64,000 nt of DNA from Flagellimonas pacifica (GTDB lineage: Bacteria > Bacteroidota > Bacteroidia > Flavobacteriales > Flavobacteriaceae), in the NCBI RefSeq assembly GCF_900215465.1, contig NZ_OBEH01000001.1, forward strand, positions 496,001-560,000. Direction: 5' to 3'. How positions within the stretch are numbered: position 1 is the first letter of the stretch; each line of letters opens with the position of its first letter. Shown here piece by piece: positions 17,936 through 27,373 of the stretch. Under the pieces are notes generated by a model. The model saw nothing but the letters and a program-made list of their open reading frames with translations, did no database searches and was not told the origin of the DNA. The position numbers were made by a program, and so were the translations under genes.

Positions 17936-18693
17936 AGTTCTTTCTTGACAATGGTACTACTTGCTTGGGCGGTAGGCATTACAACTAAATCAGCAATGTT
18001 TACGTGATAAGGTCGGGTTACCGCAAAGTGAATAATCTCGGCAATGTCTTCTGGTTTTAGAGGTTGATATCCTTGGTATACTTTTCCAGCCTTGTTAGAA
18101 TCTCCTTTAAAACGAATATCACTAAATTCCGTTTCCACTAATCCCGGATTAATGGCACCAACACGAATTCCGTGTGTATTAAGATCCAAGCGCATACCTT
18201 GGTTAATGGCATCTACTGCATGTTTGCTGGCACAATACACATTTCCTTTAGGATATACCTCTTTCCCTGCAGTAGAACCAATATTAATAATATGTCCAGA
18301 TTTTCGTGTTACCATTTGCGGTACCACTGCCTTAGAAACGTACAATAACCCTTTAACATTAATGTCCAACATTGCATCCCAATCATCCAAACTTCCTTGA
18401 TCAATAGTGTCAAGCCCGTGAGCATTTCCAGCATTATTTATCAAGATGTCTATTTCAGAAAATGGCCCTGACAGTGATTCAACTGATTTAAACACTCCTT
18501 CCTTGTCCCTAACATCAAAATTTAATGTGCAAACCTGGGTAATACTCTCAAGTTGCTGTTGAAGTTCATCCAACCGTTTCTGTCGCCGTCCACATAGAAC
18601 CAAGCAAAATCCATGTTTGGCCAACAATTCTGCCGTGGCTTTCCCTATACCACTGGTCGCTCCTGTAATCAATACTGTTTTCTTCTTCTCCAT
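17932..18693 (-). CDS. SDR-family oxidoreductase (YdfG-like)
   Basis: A classical short-chain dehydrogenase of 253 residues. It has the cofactor motif TGATSGIGKATAE (residues about 10-22), an Arg-rich segment CGRRQKR after strand 2 that suggests NADP, the NNAG motif (ILINNAGNA), the catalytic Ser in NIGSTAGKE and YCASK. The nearest pattern is the YdfG 3-hydroxy acid / serine dehydrogenase type; the substrate is not certain. It is the first gene of a two-gene unit with the AlbA_2 gene. The upstream DNA is a decayed aldo/keto reductase fragment. Confidence 0.88.
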   Translation of the reverse strand: MEKKKTVLITGATSGIGKATAELLAKHGFCLVLCGRRQKRLDELQQQLESITQVCTLNFDVRDKEGVFKSVESLSGPFSEIDILINNAGNAHGLDTIDQGSLDDWDAMLDINVKGLLYVSKAVVPQMVTRKSGHIINIGSTAGKEVYPKGNVYCASKHAVDAINQGMRLDLNTHGIRVGAINPGLVETEFSDIRFKGDSNKAGKVYQGYQPLKPEDIAEIIHFAVTRPYHVNIADLVVMPTAQASSTIVKKEL

Positions 18694-18708
18694 TTTGATG
18701 TAAACTAT

Positions 18709-18919
18709 GGCACAATATGCCCCTGATTTGCTTTCAAAAATTCAAGTCAATTTACCTATGAATCTCCTGAATAAATATCTACATAATCAACAAAAGTCTC
18801 TACACTCTAAATACACTGGTATATTAGACCGATTATTATGTTTTAAGGAAATTTTTATCCTATCTTCCCCAGATTGTGCCTCCGGCAATAATTCTAGAAT
18901 ATTTATCCGTATTGTGCAT
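18709..18919 (-). pseudogene. Decayed 5' fragment of an aldo/keto reductase gene
   Basis: On the minus strand an ATG at 18919 begins MHNTDKYSRIIAGGTIWGR and then hits a stop. Beyond it, pieces in shifting frames keep the order of an AKR N-terminus: DKNFLK, then ETFVDYVDIYSGD (compare T-F-D-H-A-D-I-Y-G) and EFLKANQG. Spacing between pieces fits the family. Several stops and at least one frameshift show it is dead, and only about 70 codons remain. A 71-codon frame on the opposite strand is its antisense shadow. The rest of the 383-bp gap (18920-19076) is AT-rich and should hold the moxR promoter. Confidence 0.6.
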
Positions 18920-19076
18920 TAGGAGTGAAAGTATAAAATTAAACCCTTAAATCCTTCACAAAACTAGGGGTTCGGCGTTTTTTTTAACCATTAATTAACA
19001 GACGGATTTTAAATAAATTTTCATTTTGCACTTCTAGAAAAAAACTAACGATAACTCAATAACGATAAAAGTTAAT

Positions 19077-20078
19077 ATGGAAGAAAACACTACTATTGAT
19101 ATTAGTGCTGTGAATGAAAAAATTGCCCAAGAAAGTGCTTTTATTGACTTACTCACCCATGAGATGAACAAGACCATTGTTGGTCAAAAATACATGGTTG
19201 AAAGATTGCTTATTGGTCTTTTGGGCCAAGGCCACATTCTTCTTGAAGGCGTTCCCGGGCTTGCAAAAACACTAGCCATTAACACTTTGGCGAAAGCGGT
19301 AAAAGGCAGTTTTAGTAGAATACAGTTTACTCCCGATCTTTTACCTGCCGATGTTGTGGGTACATTGATCTATAACATTAAGGAGAATGATTTTTCCATT
19401 AAAAAGGGACCCATCTTTGCAAATTTTGTGCTAGCAGATGAAATAAACAGAGCACCTGCCAAAGTACAATCGGCTCTACTTGAAGCTATGCAGGAAAAGC
19501 AGGTGACCATTGGGGATGAAACTTTTAAATTGGCACCTCCTTTCTTGGTAATGGCAACCCAAAACCCGGTAGAACAGGAAGGAACTTATCCATTACCTGA
19601 AGCACAGGTTGACCGTTTTATGCTAAAAACGGTTATAGATTATCCTAAACTCAACGAGGAGCAACTCATTATAAGACAAAATCTAAAAGGTGAAACCGAG
19701 CCCATAAAACCCGTGGTTACCTTAAAACAGATATTAAGTGCACAACAAGCCGTTCGTGAAGTTTATATGGACGAAAAAATAGAAAAGTACATCTTGGATC
19801 TTGTGTTCGCCACCCGATATCCAGAAAAATACAATCTTGAAAACCTTAAACCCCTAATCAGTTTTGGTGCCTCCCCAAGAGGAAGTATCAATTTGGCAAA
19901 TGCCTCCAAATGCTATGCATTCATTAAAAGAAGAGGATATGTTGTCCCTGAAGATGTTAGAGCCGTTGTTCATGACGTGCTAAGGCATCGTATTGGGATA
20001 ACCTATGAAGCCGAAGCTGAGAATATCACTTCTGAGGAAATCATTAACAAGATTGTCAACGAGGTAGAAGTACCTTAA
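19077..20078 (+). CDS. MoxR-family AAA+ ATPase
   Basis: A 333-residue MoxR ATPase that acts as a chaperone-like partner of von Willebrand A-domain proteins. Walker A is LLEGVPGLAKTLA, Walker B is FVLADEINRAPAKVQSALLE, and sensor motif MATQNPVEQEGTYPLPEAQV and the AAA lid follow. It heads the Bat (Bacteroides aerotolerance) operon: DUF58, a BatD-like protein, BatA, BatB, BatC, BatD and BatE follow on the same strand. Confidence 0.93.
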   Translation: MEENTTIDISAVNEKIAQESAFIDLLTHEMNKTIVGQKYMVERLLIGLLGQGHILLEGVPGLAKTLAINTLAKAVKGSFSRIQFTPDLLPADVVGTLIYNIKENDFSIKKGPIFANFVLADEINRAPAKVQSALLEAMQEKQVTIGDETFKLAPPFLVMATQNPVEQEGTYPLPEAQVDRFMLKTVIDYPKLNEEQLIIRQNLKGETEPIKPVVTLKQILSAQQAVREVYMDEKIEKYILDLVFATRYPEKYNLENLKPLISFGASPRGSINLANASKCYAFIKRRGYVVPEDVRAVVHDVLRHRIGITYEAEAENITSEEIINKIVNEVEVP

Positions 20079-20168
20079 AAAGTTGACCTTTGGCAACATG
20101 GGGTGATGGCTTCTCCCTAAACAATCCACCACCTTAAAAATTGATTGCTGAATACTGTTTGCTTGCAG

Positions 20169-21035
20169 ATGGATACAAAAGAGTTATTAAAAAAAGTTCG
20201 TAAAATTGAGATAAAGACCAGGCGTCTTTCCGACCATATTTTTGGTGGGGAATACCATTCTACCTTTAAAGGTAGAGGTATGACTTTTAGTGAAGTACGA
20301 CAATATCAATTTGGGGATGATGTAAGAAATATTGATTGGAACGTTACTGCAAGGTACAACGAGCCTTTTGTGAAAGTCTTTGAAGAAGAACGGGAACTTA
20401 CCATGATGTTGATGGTTGATATTAGTGGCTCTGAACTCTTTGGAACCACCAATCAATTTAAAAAAGAGGTTATTACCGAAATATCTGCAACCCTTGCATT
20501 TTCAGCATTACAAAACAATGATAAAGTTGGACTGATTCTGTTTTCTGATGAAGTGGAACTGTTCATCCCTCCCAAAAAAGGGAAAAGCCATGTACTTCGT
20601 ATTATCAGGGAACTTTTGGAGTTTACTCCAAAAAGCAGTCAAACCAATATTGCCGAAGCATTAAAGTTTTTGACCAATGTGATGAAGAAAAAGGCCATTG
20701 TATTTGTGCTTTCCGATTTTATTGCTAACGATTACGACAATACGTTGCGCATTGTAGGCAACAAACATGATGTTACAGGCATCAGAGTTTTTGATGAACG
20801 CGAAGAATCCATTCCCAATTTGGGAATGGTACAAATGCAAGATGCTGAAACCGGTGCATTGCAATTGGTAAATACACGCTCCAAAAAAGTACGTAGCGCT
20901 TATGGACAGTTCCATAAAGACAAGGTTGCCTATTTTGTGGATTCATTTACCAAATCTGGTTGTGGTGTGATCAATTGCCGTGTGGATGAGAGCTATGTGA
21001 AAAAATTGTTGGGCTATTTTAAACGTAGAGGATGA
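20169..21035 (+). CDS. DUF58 domain protein of the Bat operon
   Basis: A 288-residue cytoplasmic DUF58 protein. The hallmark motif GRGMTFSEVRQYQFGDDVRN followed by IDWNVTA is at about residues 35-65. A VWA-like MIDAS motif (VDISGSELFG) follows. A longer frame begins at 20145, but the ATG at 20169 (MDTKELLKK) is the usual N-terminus. It overlaps the next gene by four bases. DUF58 proteins regularly sit between MoxR and BatA. Confidence 0.9.
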   Translation: MDTKELLKKVRKIEIKTRRLSDHIFGGEYHSTFKGRGMTFSEVRQYQFGDDVRNIDWNVTARYNEPFVKVFEEERELTMMLMVDISGSELFGTTNQFKKEVITEISATLAFSALQNNDKVGLILFSDEVELFIPPKKGKSHVLRIIRELLEFTPKSSQTNIAEALKFLTNVMKKKAIVFVLSDFIANDYDNTLRIVGNKHDVTGIRVFDEREESIPNLGMVQMQDAETGALQLVNTRSKKVRSAYGQFHKDKVAYFVDSFTKSGCGVINCRVDESYVKKLLGYFKRRG

Positions 21036-22669
21036 TGAGAGCTAAAAAGTTAAATTCTAAAATAGTCTGTACTACATTATTGATGCTCCTATCTTTTGTT
21101 GGATTCTCTCAAGATGATTCCAAAATCACTTCAACAATTGACACCACTTCCATAAAAATTGGAGAACAGATTCAATATACCATTACCGTAGAAACAGATT
21201 CCCTGAATGTCGTCCATTTTCCAGAAGGGCAAACTTTTTCTCCACTGGAAACGGTAGAGGCTATTATGCAGGACACAATCAAAAACAATAATAAAGTAAT
21301 TCTTCAACGCATTTATGCCCTTACTCAATTTGATAGTGGGGCATATACTATTCCACCCCAGCGGATAGCAATCAATGAACAACCCTTTTTCACCGATTCT
21401 TTCCGTATTAAAGTGGCCGATGTGGTAGTGGATACCATAAAGCAGAAAATGTTTGACATAAAACCTCTGATCGAGGTTGAAAAAAGCAATGCTAAAATTT
21501 GGAAAATCGGATTGACGATACTTCTTGCTCTTTTGATAATTGGTGGATTGGCATATTGGTTCTTCCTAAGAAAAAAACCGCTTACCGAAGAAGAAAAAGA
21601 AGCTTTGCTCCCACCATATGACAGAGCCTTATTGGAGCTTAAAAAGTTGGAAAATTCTAAATACCTTATCCATGACGAGTACAAAAAATACTATTCAGAG
21701 CTTACAGATATCGTACGCTCCTATTTAGAAGAAGATGTCCATGTTTCCGCTTTGGAAAGTACTACTGGACAACTGATCACAAAATTGGAGATGTTAAAGG
21801 ATTCCGGAGAACTCAACTTGGATGATGATACCATAACCCAATTCCAAAAAATATTACAAACTGCTGATTTGGTGAAGTTTGCCAAATCAAAGCCTCCAAC
21901 TTCCATTGCAGAGCAAGATCGCCTAGCAGTAGAGCAAATTGTAGTCAAAACACATGATGCCCTTCCAGAGCCTACAGAAGAAGAATTGCTGCAAAATGCC
22001 GAATATTTAGAAGAACTTGCCAAGAAAAAGCAACGAAAAAAAATCTATTGGGCCGCTGCTATTTTTGCTGGAATCCTATTTATAGGAGGTGCATTTTCCG
22101 TAGCTTATTTTGGATTTAGAGAAGTTAAGGATACTGTTTTTGGTCACCCAACAAAAGAATTATTGGAAGGTGAATGGGTTGCGAGTTCTTATGGATTTCC
22201 ACCCATTGAAATTGAGACACCAGATGTACTTCTCCGTCAAAAGGTAGAACTCCCGCAAGAGATATTGGACAGCATTCAAGACATACAAACTTTTGCTTAC
22301 GGAAGCTATACTCAAAACCTTTCCTTAAGCAGTACTTCAGTGACTTTCAAAAACCAGAGTGACCCTGATTTTGAAGGAGCTATTGGTTCAGCTATCGGTA
22401 TTTTTGAGCAGGTGGGCATCAGAAACATTATTACCAAGCAAGAGGAGTTTACCACTCAATCAGGTGTTACCGGACTTAAAGTATATGGCACGGGTAATTT
22501 TAAGAATCCTATAACTGAAAAGTCAAAAAAAATAAAGTATAATATCTTAATGTTTGGTGGCAAAGGATTCATTCAGCAAATTGCCATTACTTGGGAAGAT
22601 GGTGATGATTATGCCGAACAAATTGTAAGCCGAATATTGAACACTTTAGATGTAAAAACGCAGACCTAA
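21032..22669 (+). CDS. BatD-like membrane protein of the Bat operon
   Basis: A 545-residue protein with a signal peptide (about 1-26, ending VGFSQ) and a periplasmic beta-domain that resembles the start of BatD (SIKIGEQIQYTITVE). It has a transmembrane helix near 150-172, a cytoplasmic helical stretch similar to DUF4381 (YDRALLELKKLENSKYLIHD) and a second helix near 338-362. An extra C-terminal domain of about 175 residues follows. Its stop directly abuts the batA ATG. This position is occupied by a similar protein in flavobacterial Bat operons; function is unknown. Confidence 0.8.
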   Translation: MMRAKKLNSKIVCTTLLMLLSFVGFSQDDSKITSTIDTTSIKIGEQIQYTITVETDSLNVVHFPEGQTFSPLETVEAIMQDTIKNNNKVILQRIYALTQFDSGAYTIPPQRIAINEQPFFTDSFRIKVADVVVDTIKQKMFDIKPLIEVEKSNAKIWKIGLTILLALLIIGGLAYWFFLRKKPLTEEEKEALLPPYDRALLELKKLENSKYLIHDEYKKYYSELTDIVRSYLEEDVHVSALESTTGQLITKLEMLKDSGELNLDDDTITQFQKILQTADLVKFAKSKPPTSIAEQDRLAVEQIVVKTHDALPEPTEEELLQNAEYLEELAKKKQRKKIYWAAAIFAGILFIGGAFSVAYFGFREVKDTVFGHPTKELLEGEWVASSYGFPPIEIETPDVLLRQKVELPQEILDSIQDIQTFAYGSYTQNLSLSSTSVTFKNQSDPDFEGAIGSAIGIFEQVGIRNIITKQEEFTTQSGVTGLKVYGTGNFKNPITEKSKKIKYNILMFGGKGFIQQIAITWEDGDDYAEQIVSRILNTLDVKTQT

Positions 22670-23668
22670 ATGTTTGAGAATATAGAATTTGCAAATCCAC
22701 AGTTTTTTTGGTTGCTGCTTTTGCTTCCAATGGCTTTGCTATGGTATTTTTTCAAACGAAAAGATGAAGTAGCATCCTTGAAAATTTCCAGTATAAAAGG
22801 ATTTTCAGTAAAAAACATTGCCTCCCAGCTAAGACCTGTCCTTTTTGCACTGCGCCTTTTAGCACTTGCTGCTATCATAACAGCATTGGCAAGACCCCAG
22901 ACTGAAGATATCTCTACACGAACCAAGACTACAAAAGGAATTGATATTGTTATGGCAATTGATGTCTCCTCTAGTATGTTGGCTCGTGATTTAAAGCCCA
23001 ACAGGCTCACGGCACTGAAAGAAGTAGCTGGGGATTTTATCAAACAGCGTCCCAACGACCGCATTGGTCTTGTGGGCTATGCCGGTGAAAGCTATACCAA
23101 AACCCCCATTACAAGTGATAAATCCATTGCCCTGAGTGCCCTAAAGGAAATAACATATGGTGAATTGGAAGATGGTACCGCAATAGGTATGGGTTTGGCA
23201 ACTTCGGTGAATAGATTAAAAGAAAGTAAGGCCATTAGTAAGGTCATTATTCTTTTGACAGATGGAGTGAACAATTCGGGTTTTATTGAACCCAATACAG
23301 CTGCTGATCTAGCTGTGGAATTTGGTATAAAAACCTATACCATAGGTCTGGGCACCAATGGCAATGCCTTATCACCAATTGCTTACAATCCTGATGGGTC
23401 ATTTAGATATGGAATGCGAGAGGTGAAAATTGACGAAAAACTCTTGGAAGAAATCGCAGATGTGACCGGCGGAAAATATTTCAGGGCTACGGACAATGAG
23501 AAACTGGAAGAGATTTATGATGAGATCAATAAATTGGAAAAGACGGAGATAGAAGAATTTAAATACTATAAATACGAAGAAAAATATAGACCCTTGATAT
23601 TATTGGCTGGAGTATTGTTATTAATTGAATGGGTATTGCGCAACTCAATTTTTAAAAGTTTTATTTAG
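22670..23668 (+). CDS. batA: BatA, VWA-domain membrane protein
   Basis: A 332-residue protein with N-terminal membrane helices (FFWLLLLLPMALLWYFF and another near 60-75). A von Willebrand A domain spans about 88-290, with an intact MIDAS motif (AIDVSSSMLARD), DRIGLVGYAG and LTDGVNNSG. A C-terminal transmembrane helix ends the protein. It starts at the base after the preceding stop. It likely assembles with BatB and is remodelled by MoxR (family inference). Confidence 0.92.
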   Translation: MFENIEFANPQFFWLLLLLPMALLWYFFKRKDEVASLKISSIKGFSVKNIASQLRPVLFALRLLALAAIITALARPQTEDISTRTKTTKGIDIVMAIDVSSSMLARDLKPNRLTALKEVAGDFIKQRPNDRIGLVGYAGESYTKTPITSDKSIALSALKEITYGELEDGTAIGMGLATSVNRLKESKAISKVIILLTDGVNNSGFIEPNTAADLAVEFGIKTYTIGLGTNGNALSPIAYNPDGSFRYGMREVKIDEKLLEEIADVTGGKYFRATDNEKLEEIYDEINKLEKTEIEEFKYYKYEEKYRPLILLAGVLLLIEWVLRNSIFKSFI

Positions 23669-23674
23669 AGAAGA

Positions 23675-24721
23675 ATGATTCAACTTGATGAAAAAATGTA
23701 TTTCTACCTATTGGCCATTATTCCGGTAATGGTTCTGGCTTTTTTCTTTCTTCAAGTTTGGAAAAAAAGAACTCAACGCCAGTTTGCGGAGATCAAACTT
23801 TTAAGAAGATTGGCCCCAAATAAGTCTAGTTTCAAATCAGCCTTAAAATTGATTTTTTTATTACTGGGATTGGCCTTTTTGATTATTGGTCTGGTCAACC
23901 CAAAAATTGGAACAAAGCTGGAAACGGTAAAACGCGAAGGAGTTGATATTGTTTTTGCCGTTGATGTTTCTAAAAGTATGCTCGCTGAGGATATTGCCCC
24001 AAATCGATTGGAAAAAGCCAAAAGATTGGTTTCAGAAATCATTAATCAATTGGCCAGCGATCGAATTGGAATTATTGCTTATGCTGGTCAGGCATATCCG
24101 CAATTGCCCATTACCACTGACTACGGAGCTGCTAAGATGTTCTTGCAGGGCATGAACACCAATATGCTTTCTTCCCAGGGAACTGCAATTAATGCCGCCA
24201 TAGATTTGGCAAGCACTTATTATGACGATGATGACCAAACCAATAGGGTCTTATTCATAATCTCAGATGGAGAAGACCACTCAGAACAATCAACTATCAA
24301 TGCTGTTGAAAATGCTGTCCAAAATGGGATACGCATCTTTACCATTGGGGTAGGAAAACCAAAAGGCGCTCCCATTCCCATCAAAAGAAATGGGATTGTT
24401 CAAAGTTTGAAAAAGGATAACCAAGGAGAAGTGGTCATTACAAAATTAAATGAGACAGTCCTTTCGGAAATAGCTAGTGAGGGTAATGGAGAATATATTG
24501 AAGGCTCCAATACAGAAAATGCTGTAGAATACATAAAAGAGCAATTGAACCAGATGGATAAAAAGGAATTTGAGGCCAAGCAATTTGCCGAGTATAAGGA
24601 CCAATTTCAATGGTTCTTGGGCATAGGTCTTTTATTTCTATTTTTGGATATTTTCGTTCTCGACAGAAAAACTAAGTGGTTGAAAAAACTAAACCTTTTT
24701 AATGAACACGATAAGGTATAA
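23675..24721 (+). CDS. batB: BatB, VWA-domain membrane protein
   Basis: A 348-residue paralogue of BatA with the same plan: two N-terminal helices (YFYLLAIIPVMVLAFFFLQV and a second near 56-73), a VWA domain with MIDAS FAVDVSKSMLAED, DRIGIIAYAG and ISDGEDHSEQ, and a final helix (FLGIGLLFLFLDIFVLD). Its end overlaps the batC start by 20 bases. Confidence 0.92.
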   Translation: MIQLDEKMYFYLLAIIPVMVLAFFFLQVWKKRTQRQFAEIKLLRRLAPNKSSFKSALKLIFLLLGLAFLIIGLVNPKIGTKLETVKREGVDIVFAVDVSKSMLAEDIAPNRLEKAKRLVSEIINQLASDRIGIIAYAGQAYPQLPITTDYGAAKMFLQGMNTNMLSSQGTAINAAIDLASTYYDDDDQTNRVLFIISDGEDHSEQSTINAVENAVQNGIRIFTIGVGKPKGAPIPIKRNGIVQSLKKDNQGEVVITKLNETVLSEIASEGNGEYIEGSNTENAVEYIKEQLNQMDKKEFEAKQFAEYKDQFQWFLGIGLLFLFLDIFVLDRKTKWLKKLNLFNEHDKV

Positions 24722-25595
24722 GATAAGATGGATGTTTGGCCTATTGTTGTTTGCCAGTTTAACTGGTCAAGCACAGGAACATGAAGTGATCAAAGAGGCC
24801 GAAAAAGCTCTTCAAGCTTCCACAAATCTTACGTGGGAGGCTAACAAGGAACTTACTTCAAACGATTTTACCACTGCAGAGTCCAATTATAGAAGGGCTA
24901 TTTCCAAGAGTGGAGAAAACACTGTGGCACCATTTAATCTAGGTACCGCCTATTACAATAGAGAAAGTTATAGTGAAGCTTTTGGTAGATTTAAGCAAGC
25001 TGGTGAAAAAACGGTCGAAAAACCAAAAAAGCATAAGGCGTTTCATAATATGGGCAATGTCTTTATGAAGAACAAAGAGTATCAAAAAGCTGTTGAAGCC
25101 TACAAAGAAGCGTTGAGAAATAATCCAACAGATGAAGAGACCCGTTATAATCTAGCATTGGCCAAAAAGATGTTGGAGAAACAACAGGACGAGCAAAAAA
25201 ACGATCAAAACCAAGACAATAAGGATAAACAAGACCAAGAGGATCAAAAAGATCAAAATAAGGATCAGAACGACGAAGGCGACCAGAACAAGGAAAATGA
25301 AGGGGAGCAAAATGAAGATGAGAACAAGGACAAGGGAGATGAAGGCGATAATGGAGAAAATAAACCAGAAGAGAACACAGAAGGAGACGGCGATAAAAAG
25401 AAAGAGCAAGAGAAAAAACCCAATGAAGGTGATCAGCCCGAAGAACAAAAACAACAACCTAGACCCAATCAGCTATCCAAACAACAGATTCAAAATTTGT
25501 TAGAAGCTATGCAAAATGAGGAAAAGAAAGTCCAAGAAAAAATGGAAGCGAAAAAGGTAAGGGGCAAAAAGACTAAAAACGAGAAAGACTGGTAA
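24702..25595 (+). CDS. batC: BatC, TPR protein with acidic low-complexity tail
   Basis: A 297-residue periplasmic protein with a signal peptide (ending LTGQAQE). Two to three tetratricopeptide repeats at about 55-155 (APFNLGTAYYNRESYSEAF, AFHNMGNVFMKNKEYQKAV) match BatC. Residues about 165-255 are an extreme Glu/Asp/Lys/Gln/Asn-rich low-complexity segment, followed by a conserved QLSKQQIQNLLEAMQ helix. The low-complexity DNA is strongly purine-rich on this strand and creates a long hydrophobic antisense frame that is not a gene. Confidence 0.88.
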   Translation: MNTIRYKIRWMFGLLLFASLTGQAQEHEVIKEAEKALQASTNLTWEANKELTSNDFTTAESNYRRAISKSGENTVAPFNLGTAYYNRESYSEAFGRFKQAGEKTVEKPKKHKAFHNMGNVFMKNKEYQKAVEAYKEALRNNPTDEETRYNLALAKKMLEKQQDEQKNDQNQDNKDKQDQEDQKDQNKDQNDEGDQNKENEGEQNEDENKDKGDEGDNGENKPEENTEGDGDKKKEQEKKPNEGDQPEEQKQQPRPNQLSKQQIQNLLEAMQNEEKKVQEKMEAKKVRGKKTKNEKDW

Positions 25596-27373
25596 TGCAA
25601 AAAGTGTGGTTCAAATTTTTGTTTTTGAGTATGTCCTTGTTTTTAGGACTTTCTTCGCATGCCCAAGAAAATGAAGTCACGTTTGAGCTGAAGGTCAGCA
25701 AGGAAAAATTGGGCATTAATGAGCGCTTACGGGTAGAGTTTACCATGAATAAAGATGGGGATAATTTCAACCCCCCTCCGTTTGAAGGTTTCAAGGTGGT
25801 CATGGGACCCTCCCAATCCATAAGCTCATCCTGGATTAACGGAAAACGAACCTTTTCCAAATCGTATTCCTATATTTTGGTGCCAACAGCAAGAGGCAAG
25901 TTTACCATTAAACAAGCCACTATTGAAATAAGCGGGCAAACCTACAAAACTCTTCCAAAAGCCATTGAGGTTACAGCTGCTGTAGATAAACCCAATAGCG
26001 AAAAAACAGTGGATGATGTTGCAGATGAAAGTCTGCATTTGGTAGCGGAAGTCTCCAAGACAAGCCCTTATTTAAATGAGGCGGTTACGGTTGTCTACAA
26101 ATTATTTGTGAGTCCAAACATCAGTGTTACCAACTACCGCCCACTGGACAATCCTAAATATAATAATTTTTGGAGCCAAGAAATTCCAGTTACAAAACAT
26201 ACTGCTCAGAATGGCACTTATAAGGGAAAACCGTACCGTTATGTTGTACTAAAACGAGTAGTACTGTACCCTCAGAAATTTGGAAGGTTAGAAATTGAAC
26301 CGCTTTCACTAGAAATATTTGTAGATGTGCCTACCAACAGAAGAGACTTTTTTGGAGGCCGTATTTATTCCCAGACCAGTAAAACTGTTTCTGCAGGAAA
26401 GCGCACCCTAAATGTTAAGGCATTGCCGGAAGCAGGCAAACCTACAGATTTTGGGGGAGCTGTTGGAGATTTCGATTTTTCAGTCACAACAAGTAAAAAG
26501 CAGTTAAACGCTTCTGAATCGCTACAAGCAAAGGTTCAGGTCAGCGGAAAAGGAAACTTGAAGCTATTCCAACTTCCAGAGCCAGAACTCCCAAGTGCTT
26601 TGGAAGTGTACGAACCAGAGTATGATGAAAATGTACGTACCATTAGTTCAGGAATGGAAGGCAAAGTTGCCAATAATTACACTATTGTGCCTTCATACAG
26701 AGGCAAGTATCCTATTCCCGGTATTTCATTTAGTTACTTTAACCCAAAAACCGCAAAATACGTTACCTTAAATTCAGAGGAAATCAATATTGAAGTATTG
26801 GAAGGCCCCCTTGGAGCATCAGACAATGCAGTAACACCATCAAACAACAAACAATTTGTAGTACCAACAGGAAAGCAATTTCATTTTATAAAGCTCAATC
26901 CCAATTTAAGCAAGATAGGCGTCAATTATTTCTTTGGTTCAAACAAGTTCTATCTCTTACTATTTGCTCCCTTGTTACTAATTCCCATAGCAGTTTTCTT
27001 TTTTAAGAAAAGAGAGGCCATAGCCAGTGATGTGGCCGGAAATAAGATAAAAAGAGCCAACAAGCTTGCCAAAAAATACCTTTCAACCTCAAAAAAGGAA
27101 TTGGGCAACAAAGAGGCATTTTATGTCGCTCTTGAAAAAGGACTTCATAATTATCTAAAAGCCAAACTGAAGATAGAAACTTCAGAATTTAGCAAAGAAA
27201 AAATCACTGCAATTTTAACGGATAAAAATGTGGAAAGTTCTTATGTAGAAGGATTTATAAGCCTTTTGAAAAACTGTGAAATGGCTCGTTACAGCCCTTT
27301 TTCAGATGTACAAATGCAGAATGATTATGAAAAGGCCAGTGAAGTAATCTCTAAAATGGACAAGCAATTATGA
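25595..27373 (+). CDS. batD: BatD, large periplasmic protein
   Basis: A 592-residue BatD (oxygen-tolerance) protein. The signal peptide ends SSHAQ. Tandem immunoglobulin-like beta-domains run from about 25 to 445, with VTFELKVSKEKLGINERLRV and FEGFKVVMGPSQS typical of the family start. A transmembrane helix lies near 450-470 and a cytoplasmic helical tail follows. The start codon overlaps the batC stop (TAATG), and the end overlaps batE by four bases. Confidence 0.92.
   Translation: MQKVWFKFLFLSMSLFLGLSSHAQENEVTFELKVSKEKLGINERLRVEFTMNKDGDNFNPPPFEGFKVVMGPSQSISSSWINGKRTFSKSYSYILVPTARGKFTIKQATIEISGQTYKTLPKAIEVTAAVDKPNSEKTVDDVADESLHLVAEVSKTSPYLNEAVTVVYKLFVSPNISVTNYRPLDNPKYNNFWSQEIPVTKHTAQNGTYKGKPYRYVVLKRVVLYPQKFGRLEIEPLSLEIFVDVPTNRRDFFGGRIYSQTSKTVSAGKRTLNVKALPEAGKPTDFGGAVGDFDFSVTTSKKQLNASESLQAKVQVSGKGNLKLFQLPEPELPSALEVYEPEYDENVRTISSGMEGKVANNYTIVPSYRGKYPIPGISFSYFNPKTAKYVTLNSEEINIEVLEGPLGASDNAVTPSNNKQFVVPTGKQFHFIKLNPNLSKIGVNYFFGSNKFYLLLFAPLLLIPIAVFFFKKREAIASDVAGNKIKRANKLAKKYLSTSKKELGNKEAFYVALEKGLHNYLKAKLKIETSEFSKEKITAILTDKNVESSYVEGFISLLKNCEMARYSPFSDVQMQNDYEKASEVISKMDKQL

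Noticed and set aside
18707-18922. 71-codon frame on the plus strand upstream of moxR
   Set aside because: It is antisense to the aldo/keto reductase remnant, has no promoter box or recognisable composition, and is better explained as a shadow.
25152-25457. 101-codon very hydrophobic frame on the minus strand
   Set aside because: It is the antisense of the purine-rich low-complexity part of batC; the hydrophobicity follows from the complementary codons.
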